Below, one piece after another: positions 13,653 through 23,662 of a DNA stretch of 64,000 bases (the stretch's first letter is position 1; every line of letters starts with the position of its first letter). The translations under genes and the position numbers were made by a program. Origin of the DNA: Hirundichthys speculiger (lineage: Eukaryota; Chordata; Actinopteri; Beloniformes; Exocoetidae); assembly GCA_018398805.1 (NCBI GenBank), contig JAGFBZ010000817.1, forward strand, positions 2,846,501 to 2,910,500. Direction: 5' to 3'. Under the pieces are notes generated by a model. The model had not been told where the DNA came from. It saw only the letters and a list, made by a program, of their open reading frames with translations, and ran no database searches.

Positions 13653-16600
13653 ACATCTTATTTAACTGTGTTTTCCTAAGGACTCTGGATATTCTTGGTG
13701 AAGAAGTCCTCATGGAGCTTTCTGCAGCCTACAGGAGACTGGTGAGTCACCTCTACAAACATACTGGTACTTTCCATGTTTTCAGTATTTGCTGAGTTTT
13801 TTTCCCCTTCAAAATGGAACATTGCTGAATCAGAAAAGGTTTGGATATGTAAGGTGCAAAGATGGAGAATTGAGATATTTTGTGTGTTGGTTTTTATTTT
13901 TTATTTTACTTTTCTAGCATTGAGGATACTGAACTATGAAGCATTTCAGTTATTCTGTTGTAGTCTCCCTGCAAACAGGATGTGCAACAGTACAGGGTTG
14001 TTGCCGTCACATTTCTTTCTGTTCAAACTTTTGACATATTCTCAGTTGGGGCCCGGCCCATCTAGGACCCCTGCCCTCTTATTCTTGTAGCATGCAGAAT
14101 TTGGTTTTGCATTGTCTTGCTGAAAATTGCATGGGTTTCCTAGGAAGAGATGTTGTCTTCAAGGGTACATGAGTTCCTCTAAAATCTTAAAATTAACACC
14201 ACCATCACAGAAGTGTAATTAATCTTTTTTTTTTTTTTTGTAAATTACCCATGGCACTGATACAACCCATTACCATCAAAGAGCCTTGCTTCTGGACTTG
14301 TCAGAGTGGTCTTAATGGTCTTTTTCATTTTCCAAAAACCGATCAGGAATTCTCATTTGTCTGACCACAACACATGTTTATGAGACCGTTAAGCTCAGCA
14401 TCTTCTTATTCAGTCATTCATTTATTTATTTCTAATTGTAATTTCTTTCACTGTTTGTCTATAATGTCAATCTGTACAGGGTCAAACTTCTGGCGAGATG
14501 CCTTGTGCTGTATTGTTAACTGGCGGTCTACATTGGGTTTCAGATCCCAGCAATGCAGAAGCGAGTCATCACCCCCTACCCTGGTGCTCCAGATCTCAGT
14601 GTGTATGAGGAGGAGGATTTGGACTCAGCCTTCAGTACCAAACCAGAGGCAGAGCACGATCACTCCTGCAGGTACACAAATTAATTTTTAGATAAGTTCA
14701 TACACTAACTTTACAGTTTGTCCCTTCAGAGGTTTGTGAAGTTCCTGATTATAAGATGCAATACAATGCAGATGATGTTGTGCTGAAATCCCTGCATCAA
14801 TTATAGGTAACAGACCCCAATCAAGAGTTTGCAGACTGCTCAAAATTATCGTAAACGGTTATCTAGGCCCACGTAAATATATGAATTTATGGGTTAATTC
14901 AAAAACCACAGCAAGCATGAGTAGTCAGGAAGAATTAACATAATGGTGTAAGTGTTTCGTTACAGCTTTGACAGGGAGGGGAATTATCTTTCTGCTCCAA
15001 GTTTCATAGCTAAGGATCTATGGTTTGGTTTTTGATACCCTGAGTTTTTACAGCTGCCAAATACTTTCAAATCACAGAATAATCTTCTATAATAAACTTA
15101 ATTTCACAGAGATGACTGTACCCTGCACTCTGCAACAAATCTGAAGCCCAGGAAAAGAGCTTGTGAGGAAAGCTTATTGAGTAATCATTGTATTTGATTT
15201 GTGTAGTAACCTGCAGTATAGAGGTGGGTTCATCACACTGCTTTATCCAGACTAACTCAATTTGTAAAAAATGTTCGATATTTTAAAGTGCTAAATTATA
15301 GGGGAATTCAGCGTAATCTGATAGCAACATTACCATTAAGAAATAAAAAGCTATCTGGTTCTGTGATAGTAAATTGAAACAAAATGAGTTGCTTTGAATC
15401 ATTAACAAATTGATTACCAAACATAATCATGTGACCAGTAAGATTCAAACCTCTGTATCATCTTGAATTCATTGCTCTTAAACTTCCTTACATGGCTGCA
15501 TCATCCACGTCTGTGGAGCCTTGCAGACAGTGCTGTCATAATAACGACCAGAACAACAAAGCTTCCCATTCATGAATCCCATGCAAAGTGTTTTTTCAAA
15601 ATATGTCTACTTTGGGCTGCTAGATAGCTTGGTGGTTTAGGCGTTCAGGCCCATGTACAACGGTGAAAGTCCTCCTGTAAGGTCGCAGGTTGGACTCCCA
15701 GCCTGTGACTCTTTGCTGCGTGTCTTTCCTAGTTGCTCTCTACCCCACTTTCCTGTCTCCTCACTCTAAATAAGAAAAATGAGTCAAAATATCTTTAAAA
15801 AAAAAAAAAGTCCACATTTTTCTGCTTTTACCTTAACCAAATATTGATATATGCAGTCTGTGTGGTTACATAGTCATATATCTGAGTATAATTGTGGAAC
15901 ATTTTTGTGTCTTCAGAGAAATCCTCTTAAAGAAGGCCAAGATGAAGGCTAAAAAGAAACCAAGGAGGCGCTCTGACAGTTCAGGGGGCTACACTCTCTC
16001 TGATATCATTCAAAGCCCTCCTGCTACAGGTAAACCTAGACACTTTTTTGAAAGTGTCAGTGTTGCTGAATAACCTTCTGTACTTTTACTTACATGGAGT
16101 CCTTTTGTCCAGTTGTGTCACCGTTCTTGGTGAAGTCTGGGAAGGCCAACTCGACAGAGTCCCTGCAGGAGCTACTCACATCAGACTCGGAGGGCAGCTA
16201 CATGGGAGTGGGCAGTCCCAGAGACATGCAGTCACCCGTCTTTCATGACAGAACTGAGGTTTTTTTTGTTTTTTTTTTTATGTATAACACATGTTCATTA
16301 TTCAAATCGTTAGGTACAATGTACCATTCAAAGTACTTTCCAGTTAGTCACTTTATTCTTCCAGCTGAGAGTTCCACACACAACCAAAAAATGTTTAGTA
16401 TCAATTTTGGGCAAAGTTGCCATTTGATAGCATTATCCAGTTTAGATTATCAATAGAAATTCAGTTCTCTAAACTGGAGCTTGACCTGGTTGCAGACACA
16501 TACTCTATGTTGTGCCTTCAGGACGTAGTAATGATGACAATGCTAAAGTAAAGTATTTTTTTTATATCTGCAGGATGAGAGGGCTACCAGTCAGAGGCTG

Positions 16601-19600
16601 AAGACCCCACCCAGCACCCCAACATCCCTGAAGAACTGCCTCCCAACTCCTCAAACCATCAACAAGGTTCCTCTCTGGTAAGAAAGACTGAAAGTTCTAA
16701 AACTTGAATTAATCATCTTTTGATTTCATACAGATTTGTGAAACTTTCTATAGTGCTGGCTGAAAACTTGTATAGGATAGTAACGCTAGCTTTAACCTAA
16801 AAGGTGCTTTTACACCTTAGTTTGTTTGCTCTGGTGCAAGCTGCATGATGAGTTTGTGAACTTGAGGACTGTGTGTCTGCCAGAGGAATAAAATTAAACT
16901 GGAAGACGATTCTGTGTTACAGAATATACTGGTTAACTGCTTTGTTTTATGACATGGCAAACCTATGCAGACTGGGTGGTGGTCTGACTTTTTTTTTTTT
17001 AATATTTTTTATTGCTTATATTTATTGCTTTTGCCAAAAAAATTGTTTTGAAAATGGAAGTGCAGCAATGACTGCAGAAGGAATTTTTTGATGTACTGAA
17101 ATAGCCAAAGAAGCAACAACAAAACAGGAGGCTGCTGCATTAATGATACAGAATGGTGATCTTCATGTCATGGCTCAGCATTATTCCTATAGAAAAAAGG
17201 CTTTGCCTAATTCAAATGCCCCAGTTCAAAACAAGGACCAGAACTCGAGGGTTCTTGCTCCTGTTTTGGTTCAGTATGTTTCTTGCACTCAGTAGGGATC
17301 ATGCATTTCTGGGGGTCTCGGTCTGGTTGGCCAGTTTGGTCGGCACCTGAGTTCACACATGATGAATTTAATGGTGCAAAAAAAGGAAAATTAAGTTCAT
17401 TTGAAGCGGACTAAAGCCTGTAGGTGTGAAAGCACCCTGTATCTTCCCACATCATTTAGATGACATGGATCTCTGTTGGCAATTCAAATCTAATGAATAA
17501 CTGTTGTCAATGTAAATGCGGTGCCTTCATAGTCTTTTTACAACCTACAGTCCCGTGCTTACTCCTCCTGTCATGGATCTGAGGAACCATCATGGACATG
17601 GAGGCCAACTCTCTACAGACTCTTGGTGCAACTCCTAAAGAGCCCTGCAAGGTGAGGGGGTTTGGGGTGGACTTTTTTTTTTTGAGGAAATCATTGTCAA
17701 ATGGTTTAAAACCTTATTTTAGTCAAAAGAGGGTATTTGATTTTCATTTTCAAATAAGATATGAAATGTTTACATGTGAATGAAGGTTGCTATTGTTTAT
17801 TTTATTTGTGCATATTTTTCTGTCTGTATTCAGCAACATCAAGCACTCCCCAGTTTCCACTAAACTGTCCCAGAAACAAAGGAAGATGTTGGCAATGGCC
17901 AACAAGGAGGCCAGCGGGGAGTCTGCAGCGTCCAAACCGGCTCACGTAGTCACTCCATCCAAAAGCAGTGGGAAGGCCTGGTGAGCGTGCCCAGATATGA
18001 AGACCATTACTGACCACTACTTAAAACTGTCAATAAACATCCTCCTGTTTCTCTTTGATGGATCCACAGCCTCGAGGAATACCTATTATTAAACTAACAG
18101 ATTTGTTTGGTTTTGTGTATTGTGAAAAAGCATTTATTATGGGATAGGGAAGTAGAAGGTTTTGAGATACCCTCAATACTGAAAATGCAAAAATAAGCTA
18201 CATAATTAAATACTCAATGGTTCTTTCCTTTTGGTGGGTAATTTTACTCTACTTACTGATCTAAATTGTAATTTTAAAAGTAAAATGTGTAGATCATATG
18301 TAATATGTAGGGGAAGAAATTATTCACACTTAACATTTTATTTAGGATTTTTATATCTCACTCATTTTGTTTTCCTCCATCTACAGGGCGACAGCCGTTC
18401 CAGTCTCCACCCTCTTCATGCTCATTTCGGGCTCTTCTGGAGGAGGAGGAGGAGCGTTTAATCAGAGTGGGTCAAACAGGAACACAAAGGGGTCAAAGTG
18501 CCCTGGGATCCCCGGTCAGTGCTGCACATGCTGCCAAGAAGGTCACATTCAAATGTGTTGAAAGCAGCGAGCCAGAGAGGCCCAGTGGGTGAGCAAAGCA
18601 TGTCCACATAACGGGGTTGTTACTTCAGACACTTCAGAACGGAGTTATAAATAGTAGAAGTAAAGGTGCTGAGAAGCACCTGGATTGTGCTCGACTGGAA
18701 GTCATGTGTCATTTGCAGTACTAGAACCAGATATGGCAGCTAGGAAGCTTTGCTCGCATTAAATGGTTTTATAATGATATGACTCTTGATGGCATGGTGG
18801 ATAATACACAGACTCAAGAAATTACACGTTGCCTGAACCCCCCCCCCCCGGCCTGTTCAATGACCACGTCTGGCCCCATGTATCTGAAAGACAACAATAG
18901 CCTTTGACTGAGTTTGCCGATGTATCAATGTTCATTTTTGTTCTTCACATTTCCACTTGGAGGCACTATTGAGGCATTATCAAAAATTGCTGTTGCTTTT
19001 TTTTTTCAAAATCTGCAACGCCGTAAGTACCTTCTAGAAACGTCATTTGGCAGTATTTCCATTTCATTTTAAGTTACTGCAATTACCAAAATATTTTGAT
19101 TTATATGTTCCCCCCCCGCTTTGAGCATCAGTGTAGATGTACAGCAATTTTAAAGTAATAACAAGGAAGTAAAAAGTGTTTTTATTTGGGACTGATTCCT
19201 CCAGGAAGAGGGGGAGAAAAAGAAATAAAAGTAGTGGGCGTATGTTTGTCTGGACCAGTTATTGACTGTACGTGCTGGGGTACTGCCAGAGTCCAGCTGG
19301 ACACTGAGAGAGCCAGTCTTAGTCAGGTGGACTGCTCTGAAAGACCCAGTACAGCTGGGCTGACCTGTCCGAGATTGTGTCACCCTGACCTTTACAGCAT
19401 CCTCCGACAGCTGGAAAAACACAGCGCGCACACATAATATTCCCAGCTGTAGTAATAGTCTGTTTTGTCATTTTATACATTGCCTTTTTCTGGGTTATAC
19501 ACGTGTGTGTGTGTGTGTGTGTGAGAGAGAAAGAGACTAGAAGCAATAAAATTCTAGAAGTGTACATTTATCTCTGACATTTTTCATTCATTCAGGACTT

Positions 19601-21133
19601 GAAAATAAACTAAGTGCACGTCTTTTATCCAGTGTTGTATTTCCTCCACTTCACATTGTAATGTGAAAAGCAGACCTGTAGATATTGAACAGATGCGTGA
19701 GTCACTGGAGTGAAGCCGGTGATGTTAATCAGAATTGATAAGGGTAGCCTTCATGTCGCAGCAGATCACAAAGAGCAGGTTTTCTGGTTCTTCTTGGTAT
19801 TTGGGTGAGCAGCCACAGATGATTTCAGACTCTGGAAGGAGGAGAAGCAGCCTCCTACATTCTTATGTCAACTTTCTGGGATATGCTTTCCAGATCCCAA
19901 GTTAGGGTTAATAATATGGTCTTATCTAAGGCTTTTTTACGTTAATTTATTTTTCAGGAATAAAAATATGGAAAAATTATGTGGCCAGTTAGTAATCTAC
20001 CAATAAATAGAACCCTGAATTCACTGACATATAATTTTAGACCTTAGCATAGGAACATTAGGATTCATAAATTATTCAAATAAATTTAGTTCAGTTAAAA
20101 ATGCCAAAATATATCAGCTGATTTTTTTTTCTGTGTTGTTGGATGCAGCAGAAATAAAATGTATTCATGCTATTAACTAAGATAAATGAATTTCAGATTT
20201 AGTGTAAATGCTTTTTCAGTGTTGTGATTCTTGGAGAATCCAGATTGTGTGTTTGAGGTGTGTACAAAGATTTTAACGTCATTCCACATATGGAGTCAGT
20301 CTAAAAACTGTTAAAGCCACATGGACAGGATGTCACTGACTTGTAGGAACTTTTCAGTTCTGGGTGACTGGACCTTTGTCCACCTGTTTACTGTGCAGCC
20401 GTCCTCTGTGTGTCTTCTCTCAGGCCCTGGGTGCTGGGTGCAGTTGGCAGCCCTCCCCTCTCCTCCCTGGTGACCTTTGCTTCCATCGTGGAGGAGGAGA
20501 AGCAGCAGGAAGCTGCACTCATCCGTAGCCGAGAGAAACCGCTGGCGCTTATCCAGGTAACGTGCATTGTTCTCTCTCTCCCTCACACACAGACTTGCTC
20601 ACCTTTGTTGTGACTGAATGTAAAACTTTGATGTGCAGCATTTAAGTAGAAAGCATGGTGGTGTTATGTCTGCTGCTTTTGATTCTGGCTGACGTTTATC
20701 TAATAACCATTACCCTGTGCGGTACTGGTTAGAAATGAGATGCCTCCAGTCTTGTGTTTTGACAACTCCCACTGCTATTCTCCAGTTGTCACTGTCTTCA
20801 TATGGCCCTTTTTTCCTCCTTATTGCTCTCTGGTTGCCTATATATCTTAAAAACATATTACCCGTAGGCTGTCATTTTCACCAATTTTATTTGATTCAAC
20901 ATATCAATAAAATTGCATTCAACATATTGCTGCCCACATTTTCCTAGCATTAATATTCATTTGCTTTTCTTTCTTTTAACTTTTATTTTTATTTTGTGTT
21001 TTTACAGATAGAAGAAAGAGCTATACAGGACCTTCTGCACCACTATAAAGCAGACGACAACCCAGATGAACTGATAGTGGTGGAGAGGTCTCCCTCAGGT
21101 CCTGTGGCAGCCCCAACCTGGCATAAACACTGA
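1..21133 (+). CDS. ibtk: IBTK, inhibitor of Bruton tyrosine kinase (3' part, 27 exons, 5'-partial)
   Basis: The exons encode the vertebrate IBTK architecture in order: end of the ankyrin segment, RCC1 repeats, two BTB domains and a long polar C-terminus ending in a conserved block before the stop. Exons: 1-28, 309-433, 2780-2890, 4563-4733, 4831-4948, 5322-5502, 5614-5737, 6160-6337, 7773-7926, 8884-9268, 9477-9733, 9816-9902, 10005-10087, 10404-10441, 10529-10625, 10730-10831, 13350-13467, 13681-13741, 14544-14671, 15917-16029, 16113-16258, 16574-16677, 17551-17651, 17844-17980, 18387-18588, 20424-20556, 21008-21133. All borders are GT-AG and phases join, except for one-base insertions near 17585 and between 18388 and 18404. 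In mammals IBTK binds and inhibits BTK and acts as a CUL3 ubiquitin-ligase substrate adaptor; that role is inferred here from homology. The start codon and most ankyrin exons lie upstream of the window. Confidence 0.95.
309..6337 (+). CDS. ibtk: IBTK exons encoding the RCC1 repeats
   Basis: Seven exons (309-433, 2780-2890, 4563-4733, 4831-4948, 5322-5502, 5614-5737, 6160-6337) encode RCC1-type repeats. The repeat signatures are visible: VYTWGNNTNFSLGHGN in the first, FTCGHGQGGRLGHGDEQ in the second, VYTFGLNTFHQLG in the third and AVYTMGLNGGQLG in the fourth. Later exons carry DVYLLADYQCKKMAS and VFCWRSS, which align with the rest of the propeller-like region. The donor after 4733 is GTTGGA, weaker than the others, but the next exon continues in phase. 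RCC1 repeats form a beta-propeller used for protein contacts. The 308 bp between the first two exons and the 2.3 kb intron after 433 show no other gene. Confidence 0.93.
858..1362. mobile_element. Foldback MITE, copy 1 (in an IBTK intron)
   Basis: The left arm (about 868-1050) resembles 45885-46110: both contain GGGACCAAAATGA, a GAGCTATGTCAA motif and ATTCCAC in the same order. The right arm (about 1200-1345) is a diverged reverse complement of the left and includes GAGTCTTGTCAGAG, also present at 46420. No coding capacity is seen. The outer ends are approximate. Confidence 0.6.
1398..1627. repeat. Two GT dinucleotide microsatellites
   Basis: GT runs lie at about 1398-1420 and 1603-1627, separated by ordinary intron sequence. 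A similar run is at about 19503-19523 in a later intron. Confidence 0.85.
3371..3530 (+). mobile_element. tRNA-derived SINE, 5'-truncated copy
   Basis: The sequence GTCCTCCTGCATCGGTCGCA is followed by a B-box-like GGTTGGACTCC at 3401-3411, then a pyrimidine-rich body, AATAAAGGC and an A-rich tail. It matches the copy at 15614-15808 through the body. The A box is missing, so this copy is 5'-truncated. Confidence 0.75.
4090..4430 (+). mobile_element. Mariner/Tc1-like transposase remnant
   Basis: Broken frames contain a TVKECFW segment and then F-N-P-I-E-H-L-W-G-V, the region around the last catalytic acid of Tc1/mariner transposases. Stops and frame changes make it non-functional. No terminal inverted repeats were found. 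It lies in the IBTK intron before 4563. Confidence 0.6.
7773..7926 (+). CDS. ibtk: IBTK exon, linker between RCC1 and first BTB
   Basis: The exon supplies the segment containing VYERIRLEKLPFVHRAVSI, conserved in IBTK just before the first BTB domain. It starts in phase with a G left from 6337 and ends with AG that joins the C at 8884 to give Ser. The stretch after the ERIRLEK motif includes a DPKT sequence next to the junction. No catalytic function is expected; it joins the propeller to the BTB module. Confidence 0.9.
8159..8791. mobile_element. Foldback DNA element with AATTCCGAATTAA-type arms (possibly Harbinger-like)
   Basis: Both ends carry CATG next to TA and many short inverted copies of a TTCGGAATTA motif; the right arm reverse-complements to a similar pattern. 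The middle (about 8410-8580) has a short reading frame beginning M-E-D-Y-I-I-S and ending in a basic run, which recalls the start of PIF/Harbinger transposases, but this is weak. It lies between IBTK exons 7773-7926 and 8884-9268. Confidence 0.6.
8884..9268 (+). CDS. ibtk: IBTK exon, first BTB/POZ domain
   Basis: This 385-base exon holds nearly a whole BTB fold: ADEMDSIHDVTLQ, then FPAHKYILSMRSEFF, then PPDMLEYVLHFIYTD. The D-V-T, H-K-x-x-L and Y-T-D positions are BTB hallmarks. An acidic insert (EEELDDEVKKS) separates the second and third elements, as in other IBTK proteins. BTB domains dimerise and contact CUL3. The donor at 9269 (GTGAGG) follows a complete codon. Confidence 0.93.
9477..9733 (+). 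CDS. ibtk: IBTK exon, Lys/Gly-rich linker between the BTB domains
   Basis: The exon continues the frame after 9268 and has a very basic low-complexity run (KNKGSKSGKKGKGGKGDKAE), then a conserved stretch P-V-K-T-L-Q-A-V-A-K-K-L. The human protein has a comparable Lys-rich stretch at this place. The exon ends with CG, completed to Arg by the A at 9816. The run is probably disordered. Confidence 0.9.
9816..10831 (+). CDS. ibtk: IBTK exons encoding the second BTB/POZ domain
   Basis: Five short exons (9816-9902, 10005-10087, 10404-10441, 10529-10625, 10730-10831) build the second BTB domain: SYLCDVTLKSEDGKEFPCHK, SVLCARL, then E-Y-F-N-S-M-L, then S-A-L-E-M-P and ILEYIYTDE, then ESQNVEFVCNVLVVADQLL. 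The D-V-T and F-x-C-H-K positions fit BTB. The VVADQLLITRLKEMCE segment begins the BACK-like helical region. All five exons join in phase without a stop. Confidence 0.93.
11620..13205 (+). mobile_element. L2-like non-LTR retrotransposon, degraded, in an IBTK intron
   Basis: Successive broken frames match a LINE reverse transcriptase region: GSPHDAVPPR near 11740, DYRPISKLPFLSKILEKV near 11930, SRLDYWNA near 12620 and SRLQLVQNAAVHLLTG near 12670. The 3' part ends near 13200 in AATAAATAAAG. Stops and frameshifts are frequent, the catalytic centre is damaged and the 5' end is missing. The family is L2-like (CR1 superfamily) by motif. It lies in the same orientation as IBTK. Confidence 0.8.
13350..13741 (+). 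CDS. ibtk: IBTK exons, helical region after second BTB
   Basis: Two exons (13350-13467 and 13681-13741) encode LTLKNAAELLEFATMYNAEQ, a cysteine-containing segment ending in N-M-A-A-L-L-E, and then a Leu-rich helix ending AAYRRL. This is the BACK-like extension that follows BTB2 in IBTK. The first exon lies 2.5 kb after the preceding one because a LINE fills most of that intron. Confidence 0.92.
13970..14390 (-). mobile_element. Possible Tc1/mariner-like transposon remnant
   Basis: On the minus strand broken frames resemble the central part of a fish Tc1-like transposase (a segment reading L-M-V-M-G-C-I-S-A-M-G). No ends or intact frame are seen, so the assignment is tentative. Confidence 0.35.
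14544..16677 (+). CDS. ibtk: IBTK exons, acidic and Ser-rich C-terminal region (first half)
   Basis: Exons 14544-14671, 15917-16029, 16113-16258 and 16574-16677 encode IPAMQKRVITPYPGAPDLS, an acidic stretch, a basic KKAKMKAKKKPRRRSDSSGG segment and SLQELLTSDSEGSYMGVGSP. The R-R-S-D-S-S-G-G-Y and LLTSDSEGSY blocks are characteristic of IBTK. The last exon is proline- and threonine-rich and less conserved. The basic segment resembles a nuclear localisation signal; this is inference. Confidence 0.9.
15614..15808 (+). mobile_element. tRNA-derived SINE, near full length
   Basis: An A-box-like TAGCTTGGTGGTTTAGGCG starts at about 15626 and a B-box-like GGTTGGACTCC lies at 15688-15698, the spacing of an internal Pol III promoter. 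The body is shared with 3371-3530. An A-rich tail ends near 15808. It lies in the IBTK intron before 15917. Confidence 0.8.
16802..17438. mobile_element. MITE with GGTGCTTTNACACCT ends
   Basis: The left end AGGTGCTTTTACACCT (16802-) and the right end AGGTGTGAAAGCACCCT (about 17422-17438) are inverted copies. An inner TTTGTTTGCTCTGG and its diverged inverse also match. No transposase frame is present. Its exact target duplication was not identified. Confidence 0.6.
17551..18588 (+). CDS. ibtk: IBTK exons, C-terminal region with two single-base frame breaks
   Basis: Exons 17551-17651, 17844-17980 and 18387-18588. The first reads V-M-D-L-R in one frame and then MDMEANSLQTLGATPK in the next; an extra base at 17585/17586 (an AA pair) explains the shift. 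The second includes KLSQKQRKMLAMANKEASGE, close to a conserved IBTK block. Its acceptor could be at 17834 or 17844, and only 17844 keeps phase. The third begins in one frame but its conserved part (FRALLEEEEERL, later AKKVTFKCVE) reads in another, so there is one extra base between 18388 and 18404. Both shifts are +1 and look like sequence errors, because the rest of the gene is intact. Confidence 0.82.
20424..21133 (+). CDS. ibtk: IBTK last two exons and stop
   Basis: Exons 20424-20556 and 21008-21133. The first encodes VTFASIVEEEKQQEAALIRS followed by REKPLALIQ, the most conserved block at the IBTK C-terminus; the second encodes IEERAIQDLLHHYKADDNPD and ends WHKH then TGA (21131-21133). Phase joins the GG at 18588 to the G at 20424. 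The short distance from the conserved block to the stop matches the family. Confidence 0.94.
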
Positions 21134-22239
21134 TGAGTGATGTGGCTTCATCACTACATACCATCAAAGTCAGAACATGTCATCCAACTGGCCCTCTGAA
21201 CTGCTGGCAGCATCTCTGCAGCAGTTTTCCAGAGCCTCATCACGTTCATCAGTCCATGGAGAGATGTACCAACACTTCATCAAGCCCACTTTAAAATGAG
21301 TAATGTGCTTCTCTACTCTGCACCGTTGCTTTTTTTCCTACCCATTTTCTTACACCAAAATAGCGCTATAAAAAGTAAACAACCTTCCCAAATGAAAGTG
21401 GTTAGTTGTGTGACGTTGCCAAAGAACTAAAAGTAAATTGACACGTTCAGTCCAGAAAATGGGTCCAAGCCAAATCGTAAGGGTCGTGTGTCTACACGCA
21501 CATTAAGACGTGGTGACAATTGTGGATGAGCATCAGCTTTACTTAATGAGTAAATTGAGCCATTTTCTAAGGTAGTATATTTAGAATTTCTCATGTCCAC
21601 ATTGTTGAAGCGATTGTCTCCAGTGATTTGCAGTGGCGTCAATAGCATTGCAGTAATAAAATATGTACTTGAAACACATATTTTTTTAAATGAAAAACGC
21701 ATGGCTTGATGCAGTTACAGTGAGTGCTAAAGGAAATTTATAGTGTGGAGGATTGATTGTGTGGAACTAGTTATTGCTAATGTGTTTTGGTGATGGCAGT
21801 GTGTCTTAATGAAATAATGACATGGATGAAGCAGATTTTGTTTTATTTTCTTTCTCCTCCAACATTTTCTTCAGTTACAGTCTGGCTCTTTTCCTAGAAC
21901 TACTGGAAGCTTGTTACTTCAGATTTGGACCATGTATTCACATCTTTGAGTACCGTTTTTGTGTTTCAGTTTGTGTCAAAGGCTTAAGGATGCGAAGACA
22001 AAATGGCATGCAATAATAAAATATCTCACCTGTGCAATCAGTCTGTCTCCAAAAATGTCTTTAATTTCATTTGAGTGGACTGAAATTAAAGAAGTTAAAG
22101 TAGCAGGGTTTTTTTTTCCCCTTCTGTATTATAGAAAATCAGTCCAAGTAGCGTGCCTCTCTAATAGAATTAAGTATCTAATAAAAATAACATTTCATTT
22201 CCTTATCTTCTCACGCATCATCTTCCCTGCATGAATAAA
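21134..22239 (+). other. Probable IBTK 3' UTR
   Basis: No gene follows the TGA for many kilobases. AATAAA poly(A) signals occur at 21655-21660, 22015-22020 and 22234-22239. Which one is used cannot be told from the sequence. Confidence 0.5.
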
Positions 22240-22279
22240 GGACCATTATCAAGTCTCCACCTGTGATTAACTGTGATGA

Positions 22280-22445
22280 CCCTGATTTGAACAGAGAATG
22301 TAATTTAGGGATTTTATTGGCTGTAATTACAAGTAGAGCATCACATCGGAAGTCTGGGAGAGACGGCTCATGTAGTAAATGTTAATTACAGATTAGGGTC
22401 TATTAGCCAGTGCAGAGTTGACACATTAATCAGAAAAAGTCTTTC
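22280..22445. promoter_or_regulatory. Candidate conserved non-coding element downstream of IBTK
   Basis: This is complex, non-repetitive sequence with several homeodomain-type cores (TGTAATTACA, GTTAATTACAG) in 160 bases. Conservation cannot be tested here, so the call rests only on composition and motif clustering. Confidence 0.2.
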
Positions 22446-22869
22446 TTTTGACATCACACCAATTTGACCAAGTAGCCAATGTGGAGTCTTTGAAGAGGAC
22501 TGCTCATTCTGTTTGTGCGCTGAATTAAAAATGTATTTTAGTGAGTTGTGTACTGTCACATTGGATGTTTCTAAATTAGAATATTAAGTACAACACGCAG
22601 GTTTCAAATGATGTACAGGAGGGTTTGTACTTTAGACACGATAAACCCATTAACCTTACAAGTTACAACAAACCTTGCATGTTCTTGTTTGCATCGTGTG
22701 TCTATCAGTAAACCATTATTGGTTTGGACCCATCTTTTATGTAACAGGGATTAGAACCAGGAACTTTCTTGCTGTCAGGTTCCATCTGTGAACTTTCTTT
22801 GTTGCTCATTGCTTCTGCTTCTTAAATCTTCTAAGAGTTTTCTGCATTCTTTACTACAACACACATAAT

Positions 22870-23400
22870 ATATACATACGTATATATACACACACACACA
22901 CATTCCCCATCACAGCTCTCTTAGTATTTCATCACACTGGTTGGGAATCACCACTTTCAAGAAGGAAAATCCCTGACAGATCGGGACAGCATTATATAGT
23001 ATTTGAGAAAGGGTCTCTCTTCCCCTTAGGAGACGGAGGAGGATAAGCCCCGACCATCTGGCCTTCCTGCCGCGCACATGGAAAAATCATAGTGATGTCT
23101 TCCAGAGGGTGTAGATAGCATTACGATTAATTTGTTTATGGAGGAAAAAGTGAGATTCCAGACGCCCTGTGGGACTGCCTCTGCATCTCCAACCTGCTCT
23201 GGCTGGATAATCCCAGGCTAACGAGAAATAACCAAGATTAAAACCTCATTTATCCAGCCATCACTCATCAAGCTACTTGTCTATGGTATCTATTAGGAAC
23301 AAATGACTCTTGAGTGAATCTCCAACTGCTACATTAGACATACGGCATGCCTGGGAACACGTGAATGGAAATGTCACTCTTGATACTCTGAAATATGTCT
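22870..23400. other. Intergenic stretch, CA repeat and candidate regulatory DNA
   Basis: A CA microsatellite lies near 22890-22903. The block 23020-23290 is unique-looking and contains GGATAATCCC, an Otx/Pitx-type core. No gene is visible. Confidence 0.25.
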
Positions 23401-23412
23401 TCTGAAATCCTG

Positions 23413-23662
23413 CATATCGATGGCCAAAGCGCAAAACCTCCTATCTGCAGAATTTTCTGATTTCCAGATTTCACTTTGAAAAAAATAATAAAGATACCTA
23501 GTCTGTATTGTTAACACATAGTATAGTAATATAGTCCAAAAACAGGTATTATGTATTGAGTATACTTAAAAAGCATTCTGCAAGAAACAAGAAGTTTTTT
23601 TTAGTTTTCTCAAAAAAGTGAATTTTTCAGATAGGAGGTTTTGCGCTTTGGCCATCGATATG
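23413..23662. mobile_element. 250 bp MITE with perfect 35 bp terminal inverted repeats
   Basis: The left arm 23413-23447 begins CATATCGATGGCCAAAGC and the right arm 23628-23662 is its exact reverse complement. About 180 bases of AT-rich sequence lie between. A TA on each side of the inner TCGATGG could be the target duplication, as in Tc1/mariner or related elements; the family is not assigned. Confidence 0.8.
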
